Source: Porticoccaceae bacterium (GTDB taxonomy: Bacteria > Pseudomonadota > Gammaproteobacteria > Pseudomonadales > Porticoccaceae). Taken from it: a DNA stretch of 14,611 nucleotides. Each line of letters starts with the position of its first letter. Position 1 is the first letter of the stretch. The DNA is taken from NCBI GenBank assembly GCA_003491845.1, contig DNBN01000171.1, positions 1 through 14,611 of the forward strand, in the 5' to 3' direction. The notes beneath the pieces are model-generated. The model made no database searches. It saw only the letters and a program-made list of their open reading frames with translations, and was not told the origin of the DNA. Below are positions 1 to 6,280 of this stretch, piece after piece. Made by a program: the position numbers and the translations under genes.

Positions 1-1122
1 AGAGACGGCGCGCATATTGACTGGCGATAAGGTTTGCACCATGGCAAAGACTGGACCCATGGCGTAGTTAGCAGCAAAACCTGGAATAATAAGCAGCACA
101 ATAGCAGTGGTTAGTTCGTCGGCCAGCAAGCCCATGATAAAAAACGGCATAGTAAGAAACGGCACGATGGCAAGCATCCACATACCGTACTGAAAACCAC
201 GGGCGGCCAAGCGATCAAATGCCTTACCGGCCACCAATGCACCGATCACCCCCGATATGCCAAACAGACCTGCGATTAACATGCCCGTTTGAGATTGACT
301 GAGATCATGTGCTCGCATAAAAAAAGTTGGTAGCCACTGGGTTAAACCATATGACATCAAGCCCGCAGCTATTGCACCAAACATCAAATGGCGCATGGCA
401 GAGTTTTGCCACATAGCAGTGGCGGTAGTAAGTATGGGTGGCGGTGGCTGGGAGGCTTGTGCCTCAAACGTGCTCCTGGCAGGCTCTTTTAGCAGCTTAC
501 CCATAATTAAGGCCAGCAACAGCCCCGGCAAACCCACAGCCACCATCGCGACGCGCCAACCATAATGCTCGGCGATAACACCACCGCCAACAAAACCCAG
601 GATCATGCCAACGCTGCCACCCAACATTAAGATGGACATAGCGAGCGCCCGACGCTTGGGTGGAAAATAATCTGCAATGATGGAGTGGCTGGCAGGGGTT
701 ACACCCGCCTCACCAATACCCACTCCAATTCTTATCAACAACAGACTGATAAAACCAACAGCAAGACCACAGAAAGCGGTCATCAAAGAAAAAATAACAA
801 GACTGACAATAATAATGCGCTTGCGGCTGTGTTGATCAGACAGACGTGCAATTGGCAGCCCCATGGTGGCGTAAAACAGGGCGAATGAAATACCGCCCAA
901 TAAGCCCAGCTGGGTATCACTTAAAGCAAACTCCGCTTTTATATCCGGAAATAAAACGGATAAAATCATCCGGTCGCACATCGACAGCGCATAGGCCAAC
1001 ATCAACAGGATCAGTGCTGTCCGGTGCCCCTCCAAAGGTTGACGGTCTATTGATGCTATAGAACTCGACTTTTCTTTACTATCGCCTAAATTACTTGCCT
1101 GATTATTAACTTGCATATTCAT
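1..1122 (-). CDS. MFS transporter, Spinster-like (C-terminal end outside window)
   Basis: This is a Major Facilitator Superfamily inner-membrane carrier. About 374 residues are visible, and the reading frame is open to the left edge, so the C-terminus is missing. I translated the minus strand directly. A soluble N-terminus of about 33 residues is followed by repeated hydrophobic segments. The MFS motif A loop lies near residues 90-105 (PIARLSDQHSRKR), and a later GVGIGEAGVTPASHS stretch is typical of Spinster-type bacterial members. The substrate cannot be told from sequence. The start ATG at 1122 is followed by a second in-frame ATG at 1116, and only a weak AAGAAG Shine-Dalgarno lies upstream, so either could be used. 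The gene sits just downstream of the integron-like segment and is read in the same direction. Family assignment is firm; the subfamily is recalled from general resemblance. Confidence 0.88.
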   Translation of the reverse strand, partial: MNMQVNNQASNLGDSKEKSSSIASIDRQPLEGHRTALILLMLAYALSMCDRMILSVLFPDIKAEFALSDTQLGLLGGISFALFYATMGLPIARLSDQHSRKRIIIVSLVIFSLMTAFCGLAVGFISLLLIRIGVGIGEAGVTPASHSIIADYFPPKRRALAMSILMLGGSVGMILGFVGGGVIAEHYGWRVAMVAVGLPGLLLALIMGKLLKEPARSTFEAQASQPPPPILTTATAMWQNSAMRHLMFGAIAAGLMSYGLTQWLPTFFMRAHDLSQSQTGMLIAGLFGISGVIGALVAGKAFDRLAARGFQYGMWMLAIVPFLTMPFFIMGLLADELTTAIVLLIIPGFAANYAMGPVFAMVQTLSPVNMRAVS

Positions 1123-1186
1123 ACTGGTGCTTCTTGATAGATACACATTTGGGTATATTAAGATCGCCGAATGACAGAAGTATTCC

Positions 1187-1202
1187 AGTATAGTGGGCCC
1201 AC
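1187..1202 (-). promoter_or_regulatory. Possible promoter -10 with adjacent 10-bp palindrome upstream of the MFS gene
   Basis: On the minus strand a TATACT hexamer (1192-1187) directly follows a perfect palindrome, GTGGGCCCAC (1202-1193). They lie about 65 bp upstream of the MFS start. A palindrome in the -10/-35 spacer is a usual operator position. No convincing -35 hexamer is visible, so the promoter call is weak. The rest of 1123-1260 shows nothing else. Confidence 0.3.
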
Positions 1203-1261
1203 AAGAAAATACGCTATCATATTCGGACACCCCCTCAGGACTGCTTGGGGCAAGAGCAGTC

Positions 1262-1315
1262 ATGAAGCCGTGAAATCGCACAAATACACAAGTCTGTATG
1301 CGGCCGCTTATGCAT
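1262..1315 (-). pseudogene. Possible remnant of the higA antitoxin start
   Basis: An ATG at 1315 lies 5 bp after the higB stop codon, where the antitoxin gene starts in higBA operons. The frame reads MHKRPHTDLCICAISRLH. Known HigA proteins of this class begin like MHNPPHPGEFIREVYLEP (from memory). M, H, P, H and I match, and most differences could arise from a single base change. The similarity stops after about 18 codons and the frame soon hits a stop. It may be a decayed fragment or a chance resemblance. Confidence 0.3.
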
Positions 1316-1320
1316 AGTCA

Positions 1321-1599
1321 TTAGTGGCAGTCCTCATAGTTTAGAATGAAAGCATTGCCATCGATAAACTCGAAGGTCATACGCCAGTTACCGTTTACGG
1401 TAATAGACCAAATCTCATCTCTACTGCCTTTTAAAGAATGCAATTGAAAACCGGGCAAATTGATATCATCAATTTCTTGGGCGGTATCTATTGCGGCTAG
1501 TTGCATACTTAATTTACGTTGATGCTTTGCCTAAATACCTGAGATGTTTCCAGTTTGGAAGTAGTTCTTGAGGTCTTTGTGTTTAAAAGATTTAATCAT
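1321..1599 (-). pseudogene. higB: HigB-family toxin gene broken by an in-frame TAG
   Basis: The frame from ATG 1599 to the TAA at 1323-1321 encodes a 92-codon RelE/HigB-type mRNA-cleaving toxin (type II toxin-antitoxin) with one defect: codon 23 is TAG (1533-1531). The first 22 residues (MIKSFKHKDLKN, then TGNISGI) and the residues after the stop (AKHQRKLSMQLA ... GNWRMTFEF ... NYEDCH) match the family in the same frame. HigB homologues usually carry Gln at this position (GIQAKH), so a CAG-to-TAG change would explain it. Length is normal if the TAG is ignored. A 61-residue piece could restart at ATG 1506 but lacks the N-terminal helix, so I expect it to be inactive. No full antitoxin follows. 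Confidence 0.85.
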
Positions 1600-1614
1600 G
1601 CATTAAGAGAAGCG

Positions 1615-1626
1615 TGATGCGCATCA
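1615..1626. promoter_or_regulatory. 12-bp perfect palindrome upstream of higB remnant
   Basis: TGATGCGCATCA reads the same on both strands and lies 15 bp upstream of the higB ATG on the minus strand. HigA and similar antitoxins repress their own operon by binding palindromes in this position, so it may be the former operator. It also contains the TGCGCAT motif that recurs at 2092, 2191 and 2270. The role is inferred from position only. Confidence 0.4.
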
Positions 1627-1640
1627 GTTGTCGATAGAAA

Positions 1641-1700
1641 TATAACATCTCGTTAAAAGCCAACTGTTTTTTGTCCTTTTAAACGACTTGTTAGCTGCTT
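1641..1700 (-). repeat. attC recombination site (compact) at the end of the gene cassette
   Basis: On the minus strand this 60-bp stretch has the folded form of an integron attC. The outer R boxes TAACA (1693-1689) and TGTTA (1647-1643) are complementary. A 2x2 unpaired spacer follows. The L arms TCGTTTAAAAG (1686-1676) and CTTTTAACGA (1659-1650) pair over 10 bp with one bulged T, like the extrahelical bases that set attC polarity. A 16-base loop closes it (1675-1660). R'' begins inside the stop codon of the upstream gene, as is common in cassettes. The expected cut (G^TT) is between 1646 and 1645. The GACAAAAAACAGTTGGC loop resembles the first half of longer attC sites I remember from marine bacteria, so the terminal hairpin may have been shortened by deletion. 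Confidence 0.72.
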
Positions 1701-2074
1701 GATTTATTGACTATAACTGAAAGTTCTTTACCGTCAATATTTATAATTGCTTCTTTACCTAGCTCCACAACTAGCGATGCTGCGATACGCTCTCCAACTA
1801 ACTCCAATTCGGTTGCCAAATTTACGGTTGAATCATCGACTGGTGTCAATGTAAGAGAAAAACTATATAAATCACTTGAAATCGAGGCTTCGTTGTTTGG
1901 GTTGACTACCAAGGTTGGTAAGCCAATGAGTTCTTTATTATCGTAAAGTTTTGCGTTTACGGTAAAATTATCATTTGCTTGAGCAATGGTAACAAAGCAA
2001 AATAGAGCAAACAATCCGATTAATTTTTTCATTATTATCTCCGTATATTAAGTGATACTGGTTAAAGCAGCTAA
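1646..2074 (-). mobile_element. Integron gene cassette, 429 bp, one gene
   Basis: The cassette is bounded by two G^TTA recombination points, at 2075/2074 and 1646/1645. It holds one promoterless gene in the standard orientation, ending in an attC site. Its first bases (GTTAGCTGCTT, minus 2075-2065) are a perfect 11-bp inverted copy of its R'' end (AAGCAGCTAAC, minus 1700-1690). That is expected because a circular cassette carries R'' and the rest of R' as complementary parts of a single attC. The neighbouring higB remnant would sit in the next cassette, but no attC is seen at that one's far end. Confidence 0.7.
1691..2032 (-). CDS. Cassette-encoded exported protein of unknown function
   Basis: This 113-residue protein has a clear Sec signal peptide: MKK, a hydrophobic core to about residue 16, then an AQA site with likely cleavage after Ala19. 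The mature part of about 94 residues has alternating polar and hydrophobic residues that suggest beta strands (SFSLTLTPVD, SLVVELGKEA, ELSVIVNK). There is one Cys, in the signal peptide, and no lipobox. I do not recognise a named family, and a periplasmic beta-sandwich is a guess. A GGAGA Shine-Dalgarno sits 5 bp before ATG 2032. The TAA stop (1693-1691) is part of the attC R'' box. The gene has no promoter of its own within the cassette and could be read from the promoter at 2310-2283. Confidence 0.85.
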   Translation of the reverse strand: MKKLIGLFALFCFVTIAQANDNFTVNAKLYDNKELIGLPTLVVNPNNEASISSDLYSFSLTLTPVDDSTVNLATELELVGERIAASLVVELGKEAIINIDGKELSVIVNKSSS

Positions 2075-2208
2075 CATTTGTATATTGTGCATGCGCATTT
2101 GGCCGCTTTCAATATTTTCGGAAAATGGCGGTAAGTATATGGTTTGTTTGGTTTTTATTCATGATTCTCAGATTCCTTTCCAAAACAAAGTGCGCATGCG
2201 CGTTAATC
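2070..2208 (-). repeat. Second att site (long attC, or attI) upstream of the cassette
   Basis: The R' box TGTTAGC (minus 2076-2070) marks the cassette's upstream boundary. Beyond it lie imperfect long palindromic arms: GTGCATGCGCA (2087-2097) faces TGCGCATGCGC (2191-2201) with one mismatch. TTTGG/CCAAA continues the pairing inward with a bulge. The outer partner of R' would be TTAAC (minus 2206-2202). Inside are a smaller CCGC/GCGG hairpin (2103-2106 with 2128-2131) and ATTTTC-G-GAAAAT (2114-2126). Total length of about 139 bp is at the upper end for attC sites. The arms are less regular than in the first site, so it may be a decayed attC or an attI-like junction. It contains two of the four TGCGCAT motifs. 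Confidence 0.45.
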
Positions 2209-2282
2209 TTCCATGCTTTTAACCAACTGACTGATTTATCTAGCAATTTAAAAAACAGTAGAATATAAATGCGCATGACTTT

Positions 2283-2310
2283 ATCTTAAAGTGAGCACAA
2301 ATTTTGTCAA
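2283..2310 (-). promoter_or_regulatory. Promoter facing the cassette (Pc-like)
   Basis: On the minus strand a perfect -35 TTGACA (2310-2305) is followed 16 bp later by TAAGAT (2288-2283), a 4/6 match to TATAAT. Transcription would start near 2275 and run through the att site into the cassette gene at 2032 and on to the higB remnant. Integron cassettes lack their own promoters and rely on such an outward Pc, so the position fits. The hexamers are seen directly; activity is inferred. Confidence 0.5.
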
Positions 2311-2321
2311 CATGTTAAATA

Positions 2322-2341
2322 TACTGAATACATACACAGTG
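2322..2341. promoter_or_regulatory. Candidate LexA (SOS) box
   Basis: TACTGAATACATACACAGTG matches the gammaproteobacterial LexA consensus (TACTG-TATATATATA-CAGTA) at 16 of 20 positions, including both CTG and CAG ends with N10 between them. A rightward -10-like TATACT (2320-2325) overlaps its left end. In integrons, LexA sites overlap the integrase promoter and lie next to the divergent Pc, which is the arrangement here. The sequence is AT-rich, so chance similarity is possible, and no integrase gene follows. Confidence 0.45.
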
Positions 2342-3130
2342 TATTTTCCCGCGCCTTATCTATCAGGTTTCTTTTAAATTAGCCCTTTTTGAAATTTCCG
2401 GCTAGCTTATGCTACAAAACTCCGGCAACTTTATGGTGTCATACACACTGCAAGCGGACGTCTAAATGCGTGGTTTAGAAGGGATGGCAGAAAAAATCAG
2501 AAAGTGGTGACAGAATATTCAATAATTGCACGGTTTAGCAGGTTAGGCCTCGTGATGAAGGCGCAGTTATACTAGATTTCAAGATTTCTGGCATTGCTTT
2601 GTCTACTGGGACCTCTATGAAGCACGCCCTAGCAAATTATTCAATAAGACGTCGGATACCGTTGCCAGTTTGTAAGCCATACTTAACTACCACTAACAAA
2701 CCATATAAGTTAGGTTTAAGACGCACAAGCCTGTGACTACACCGCATTAATCTTCTGGTCTTTGCATGTTATTGTCCTTGTTGCCACTGCGTTTATGGAA
2801 CCTATGCAAGTAAAAGCCGCGTGAGCCACAGCCGACCCCATCACTGCTTGCCAAATGCGACCTGAAATGGCATAAATTGATAGATTTTAATTACTTTAGG
2901 CCGTCCCTTAAATCATTGCGTACTTAAAATCATGGAGTATTTAAAAAAGTAAAGTACAAAAGCTGTACCAGAATACAGTAGTAACCCTCCTCTTCTCATT
3001 CTATCATCTTTCTTGTAATTGTTATCGAATGATAAGTTCTCTTTCATACATGACTCAACGTTTGTGAGGTTCTGTCGATAACACCCCAGAGTGGTCGGCA
3101 TATTTTCGCGCTCTACACACCAATTAATTG
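2342..3130. other. Gene-poor stretch with no supportable gene
   Basis: I read six frames and found only short open stretches broken by stops. The longest on the plus strand is about 65 codons around 2540-2735, and none has a recognisable domain. I looked for tyrosine-recombinase signatures of an integron integrase (R...HxLRH...Y blocks) and saw none. Two small inverted repeats are visible: TCTAAA/TTTAGA (2461-2479) and CTAAC/GTTAG (2693-2697 with 2709-2713). A 62-codon minus-strand frame near 2913-3101 has no Shine-Dalgarno or family features. The region may be decayed sequence. Confidence 0.5.
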
Positions 3131-3155
3131 AATAAATAAAAATGAGGTATGAATA

Positions 3156-3716
3156 ATGGCGAACAGTAAGCTAGGAAGCGTGGCCTATTTAATGATAACC
3201 CTCATGATTTTGCTTACCGTCGGGGCTGTTTATGCGGTGAACACTGGGGATGAGAATTTTTTCGCAGAGAATAGAATCGCTTTAGCAGAACAAAAAATGA
3301 ACGGAGAACTATCCGATAATAAATCGATCGTGCCTGTTGCCGAAGGTGAAATATCAGTTATCAAGCTGACAATCGATGCTGATCCAGAAGATTTAAAAGA
3401 AATATACTATACCTTTGATGAACCACTCATAGCCAACGTTCAGGAATCAAAGAAATATATTAAGGAAGCTGTCGGGTTGCTTATTGAAGATACCGAAGAA
3501 GGCGAGTTAAGTAAGGTATTTGACGAGCATACATTTGCTTTAAGAAATGCGTTCCTTGACATTCTATCATATCAACCTGAGGCCGCAATGTTGCTACCTG
3601 AATGGCGCGACGAGCTTCGGCTCAGCATGAAAGTCGCCGCTAATTCAGTTATCGAGCCGCGCACCGGCTCTTCTGAAGTAAAAGGAGTATTCTTTTCTGA
3701 GTTCGTTGTTCAATAA
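3156..3716 (+). CDS. FliL-like single-pass membrane protein
   Basis: This 186-residue protein has a short cytoplasmic N-terminus, one membrane segment at about residues 9-28, and a periplasmic domain. The C-terminal part (LRNAFLDILSYQ ... LRLSMKVAANSVI ... VKGVFFSEFVVQ) has the pattern of the FliL family, which ends in a 'V..V.FTEFVVQ' type strand. FliL proteins bind the flagellar stator and motor region and have stomatin-like folds, and related orphan copies occur outside flagellar operons. There are no flagellar genes nearby, so this is an orphan member whose partner is unknown. GAGGT lies 8 bp before the ATG. A hairpin terminator follows, so the gene is probably monocistronic. Confidence 0.72.
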   Translation: MANSKLGSVAYLMITLMILLTVGAVYAVNTGDENFFAENRIALAEQKMNGELSDNKSIVPVAEGEISVIKLTIDADPEDLKEIYYTFDEPLIANVQESKKYIKEAVGLLIEDTEEGELSKVFDEHTFALRNAFLDILSYQPEAAMLLPEWRDELRLSMKVAANSVIEPRTGSSEVKGVFFSEFVVQ

Positions 3717-3738
3717 GTGAGGACCGCTCGCCAAGGGA

Positions 3739-3775
3739 GTAGATAAACTAATAAATGTTTATCTACCACCTTTTA
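3739..3775 (+). terminator. Hairpin terminator after the FliL-like gene
   Basis: GTAGATAAAC (3739-3748) and GTTTATCTAC (3757-3766) form a perfect 10-bp stem with an 8-base loop. CACC and a short T run (3771-3774) follow. The stem is AT-rich and the T tract short, so termination may be incomplete. Confidence 0.6.
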
Positions 3776-4060
3776 CACTTATATATTGCAGAGTGTCGCA
3801 GCAGGCTCTTATAAAATGCTTGACTGAGCTGTCCCTGAGATCTAACGATGACAAACACCATAAATGCGCCCTACTGATTTTGTGAAATCACCCTTTTCAA
3901 TACCGATTTGGCTTAGTTAAAACTACCTCCACATCACGCAAGAGTAGATCCGACGATTTAAGGTATAAAATAACCTATTAAAACCTTTGATTTATATGCC
4001 CTTTCAACTATTTATCAGTAAAACTTCTGTTAAACTTTAAAAACCTACAAAGGATGTATT
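3776..4060 (+). other. Intergenic leader region of prc
   Basis: There are about 285 bp without a gene. TATAAAAT at 3964-3971 and TTGACT at 3820-3825 resemble promoter elements, but neither has a well-spaced partner, so I do not assign a promoter. AAGGA stands 6 bp before the prc ATG. Confidence 0.4.
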
Positions 4061-6253
4061 ATGACTTGTTTTTATCGTTTCGCCTGTCACTCACGTTTTA
4101 TTATGTTGCTGCTACTGTCTATCGGGGCGTCTTCCGAAAGCATCACAATTGTTGCTGAGGACGGACAATCCTCACTTTATCGTGAGGTGCTAGAACGTCT
4201 TGCAACCCGACATTATCGTACGCAGGAAGTAAATGATGAATTTTCTCAGCAGTATCTTAATGAATACATCAACGCCTTAGATGGCGGTAAAAACTATTTT
4301 TTACAAAGTGACATTAACGAATTTTCGCAGTGGTCATCCAAACTTGATGACTTTGCCAAGCAGGGAAATATAGAGCCCGGCTTCATTATGTTCAATAGGT
4401 TAAAGGAACGTGCGGTTGCACAACTAGAAATAAATGTTAAACAACTGCAAGACCAATCCTATAAATTTAACTATGAGAGTGATGAATCTATTACCTATGA
4501 CGGTGATTTACGTGATTGGTTTAAGAGCAAAGAGAACGCCACACTGTTTTGGGAGAAGCGCCTGCTAGATGCTATGGTGAGACTTTTACTTAATGACAAA
4601 GATGAAAAAGAAGCAAGAGAACTATTAATAAAACGATATAAATATCAGATAAAGCAGTTCAATCAACGAGAAAGCCAAGACGTCTTTCAGCTTTATGTCA
4701 ACGCGCTATCCTCTCTTTATGATCCTCATACGTCTTATTTTAGCCCGAGGAACAATGAAAACTTTCAAATTAACATGTCCCTGTCCCTTGAAGGTATTGG
4801 TGCTGAATTAACCACGGATGAAGACTATACCAAAGTTAACAGAATCATTCCTGGAGGTCCTGCAGACACTCACGGAGGCCTCAAAGCTGAAGATAAAATC
4901 GTTGGTGTTGGTCAGGCTGGGGATGACATCGTCGATGTCGTTGGTTGGCGTATTGATGATGTTGTAGCATTAATTAGAGGGGCAAAAAATACTGAGGTAC
5001 GACTAGAGTTTATTCCATCAAAAGGTGATAGCAGTAATACCAAAACCATCACTATCATTAGGGATAGAGTCAAGCTTGAGGATAAATCGGCACAGAGTAA
5101 GATAGTAGAGTTTGAACTTGAGGGCCAAGATTTCAAGATTGGTGTCATTGATATACCCGCTTTTTATATGGACTTTGAGGCCTATCGGGCTAGAGATCCT
5201 GACTATAAGAGCACCACACGTGATGTTTATAAGCTCGTTAAAGAGCTAAACCAAAAGAATATCGATGGTATCGTGATTGATCTGCGCAATAACGGTGGTG
5301 GTTCATTATATGAGGCAACCGCCCTAACTGATTTGTTTATAGACTATGGGCCTGTTGTACAAATACGAGACTCAGAGCAGCGGGTAAATCGTAGTCATCG
5401 AGCCTCGCGACGAGCTTTCTACAGAGGCCCCTTAATAGTTATGGTCAATCGTCTTAGTGCATCCGCATCAGAAATTTTTGCAGGAGCACTACAAGACTAT
5501 GGTAGAGCCTTGATTGTTGGGAGCCAAAGTTTTGGTAAAGGAACTGTGCAGGACATTACGCCATTAACCAGTGGACAGTTGAAATTGACCATATCGAAGT
5601 TCTACAGAGTATCGGGTGATAGCACGCAGCATAGAGGAATATTGCCTGATATAGCGTTTCCATCACTTCATAATATTGATGAAATTGGTGAAAGCCTGCA
5701 AGATTACGCATTGCCTTGGGATAAAATCCGCCGAGTTCCCCACGGTTCAAATAATACATTGCAGAAGCTAATAAAGCCCCTTACTAAAAGTCACCTCTTA
5801 AGAAGTCTAAATGACCCTGATTTTGTTAGCTTAGTCGAAAAAATCAATTTGAGTGATTCTTGGGCACAAGAAACCTCTTTACCGTTGAGCATTGACAAAC
5901 GACGTGCTCGCACTGAGCGTTGGGACAATGGCCTATACACTATTGAAAATAAGCGACTAGTGGCAAAAGATAGTCCCCCATTTGAGACTCTTGAAGATTG
6001 GCGACAAAGTAGCGATGAAAATGAGGACGAAGATAATGATGGCATTCAAATAGATGAGTCTAAAAGCGACATACAAACTGCCGGCAGTTCCGAGAGAGAA
6101 TCAGATACGAAAGTAAAAGATTCTCAGAAGATCAAGGATGAAGATGATGATGATGAAAACATACAGGAAACAGACCCTATGTTATTTGAAGCTGGAAGAA
6201 TCCTGGCGGATCAAATCACTCTTCAATCCGCTGCCACCTCAGCTAGCCTGTGA
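4061..6253 (+). CDS. prc: Tail-specific protease Prc (C-terminal processing peptidase, family S41)
   Basis: Prc is a periplasmic serine protease that degrades proteins with unstructured or ssrA-type C-termini and trims cell-wall enzymes such as MepS, usually with the lipoprotein adaptor NlpI. The protein is 730 residues against 682 in E. coli. Visible parts are a signal peptide (residues 1 to about 26), an N-terminal helical domain, a PDZ domain (about 235-325, starting near EGIGAELTTDED), and the S41 core with the Ser-Lys pair Ser468 (in NRLSASASE) and Lys493 (in SFGKGT). Asp479 is also conserved, judged by E. coli Ser430/Asp441/Lys455 spacing. The tail from about residue 650 is unusually acidic (DENEDEDNDG, DEDDDDEN) and explains much of the extra length. 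AAGGA lies 6 bp before ATG 4061. xthA follows after 27 bp and may be cotranscribed. Confidence 0.96.
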   Translation: MTCFYRFACHSRFIMLLLLSIGASSESITIVAEDGQSSLYREVLERLATRHYRTQEVNDEFSQQYLNEYINALDGGKNYFLQSDINEFSQWSSKLDDFAKQGNIEPGFIMFNRLKERAVAQLEINVKQLQDQSYKFNYESDESITYDGDLRDWFKSKENATLFWEKRLLDAMVRLLLNDKDEKEARELLIKRYKYQIKQFNQRESQDVFQLYVNALSSLYDPHTSYFSPRNNENFQINMSLSLEGIGAELTTDEDYTKVNRIIPGGPADTHGGLKAEDKIVGVGQAGDDIVDVVGWRIDDVVALIRGAKNTEVRLEFIPSKGDSSNTKTITIIRDRVKLEDKSAQSKIVEFELEGQDFKIGVIDIPAFYMDFEAYRARDPDYKSTTRDVYKLVKELNQKNIDGIVIDLRNNGGGSLYEATALTDLFIDYGPVVQIRDSEQRVNRSHRASRRAFYRGPLIVMVNRLSASASEIFAGALQDYGRALIVGSQSFGKGTVQDITPLTSGQLKLTISKFYRVSGDSTQHRGILPDIAFPSLHNIDEIGESLQDYALPWDKIRRVPHGSNNTLQKLIKPLTKSHLLRSLNDPDFVSLVEKINLSDSWAQETSLPLSIDKRRARTERWDNGLYTIENKRLVAKDSPPFETLEDWRQSSDENEDEDNDGIQIDESKSDIQTAGSSERESDTKVKDSQKIKDEDDDDENIQETDPMLFEAGRILADQITLQSAATSASL

Positions 6254-6280
6254 CTACAAGAGAATAAAAGCGAGTAACTC

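Noticed and set aside
685..1061. Short plus-strand open frames across the left edge gene
   Set aside because: They lie antisense to the MFS transporter, whose translation gives clear membrane segments and motifs.
1301..1310. GCGGCCGC (NotI site) as a possible cloning or assembly artefact
   Set aside because: No vector or adapter sequence around it; the flanks continue as ordinary chromosomal sequence.
2681..2714. ACTTAAC ... GTTAGGT on the plus strand, both fitting attC R-box consensus
   Set aside because: Only 34 bp apart in total, too short for an attC fold with L arms, and the inner CTAAC/GTTAG hairpin alone is not enough.
2540..2735. Plus-strand open stretch of about 65 codons with possible decayed gene
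   Set aside because: No start with a Shine-Dalgarno and no family resemblance; checked specifically for integrase motifs and none seen.
2913..3101. A 62-codon minus-strand open frame with a hydrophobic C-terminal half
   Set aside because: No Shine-Dalgarno, no recognisable domain, unusual residue mix, and it lies in a stretch with no coding character.
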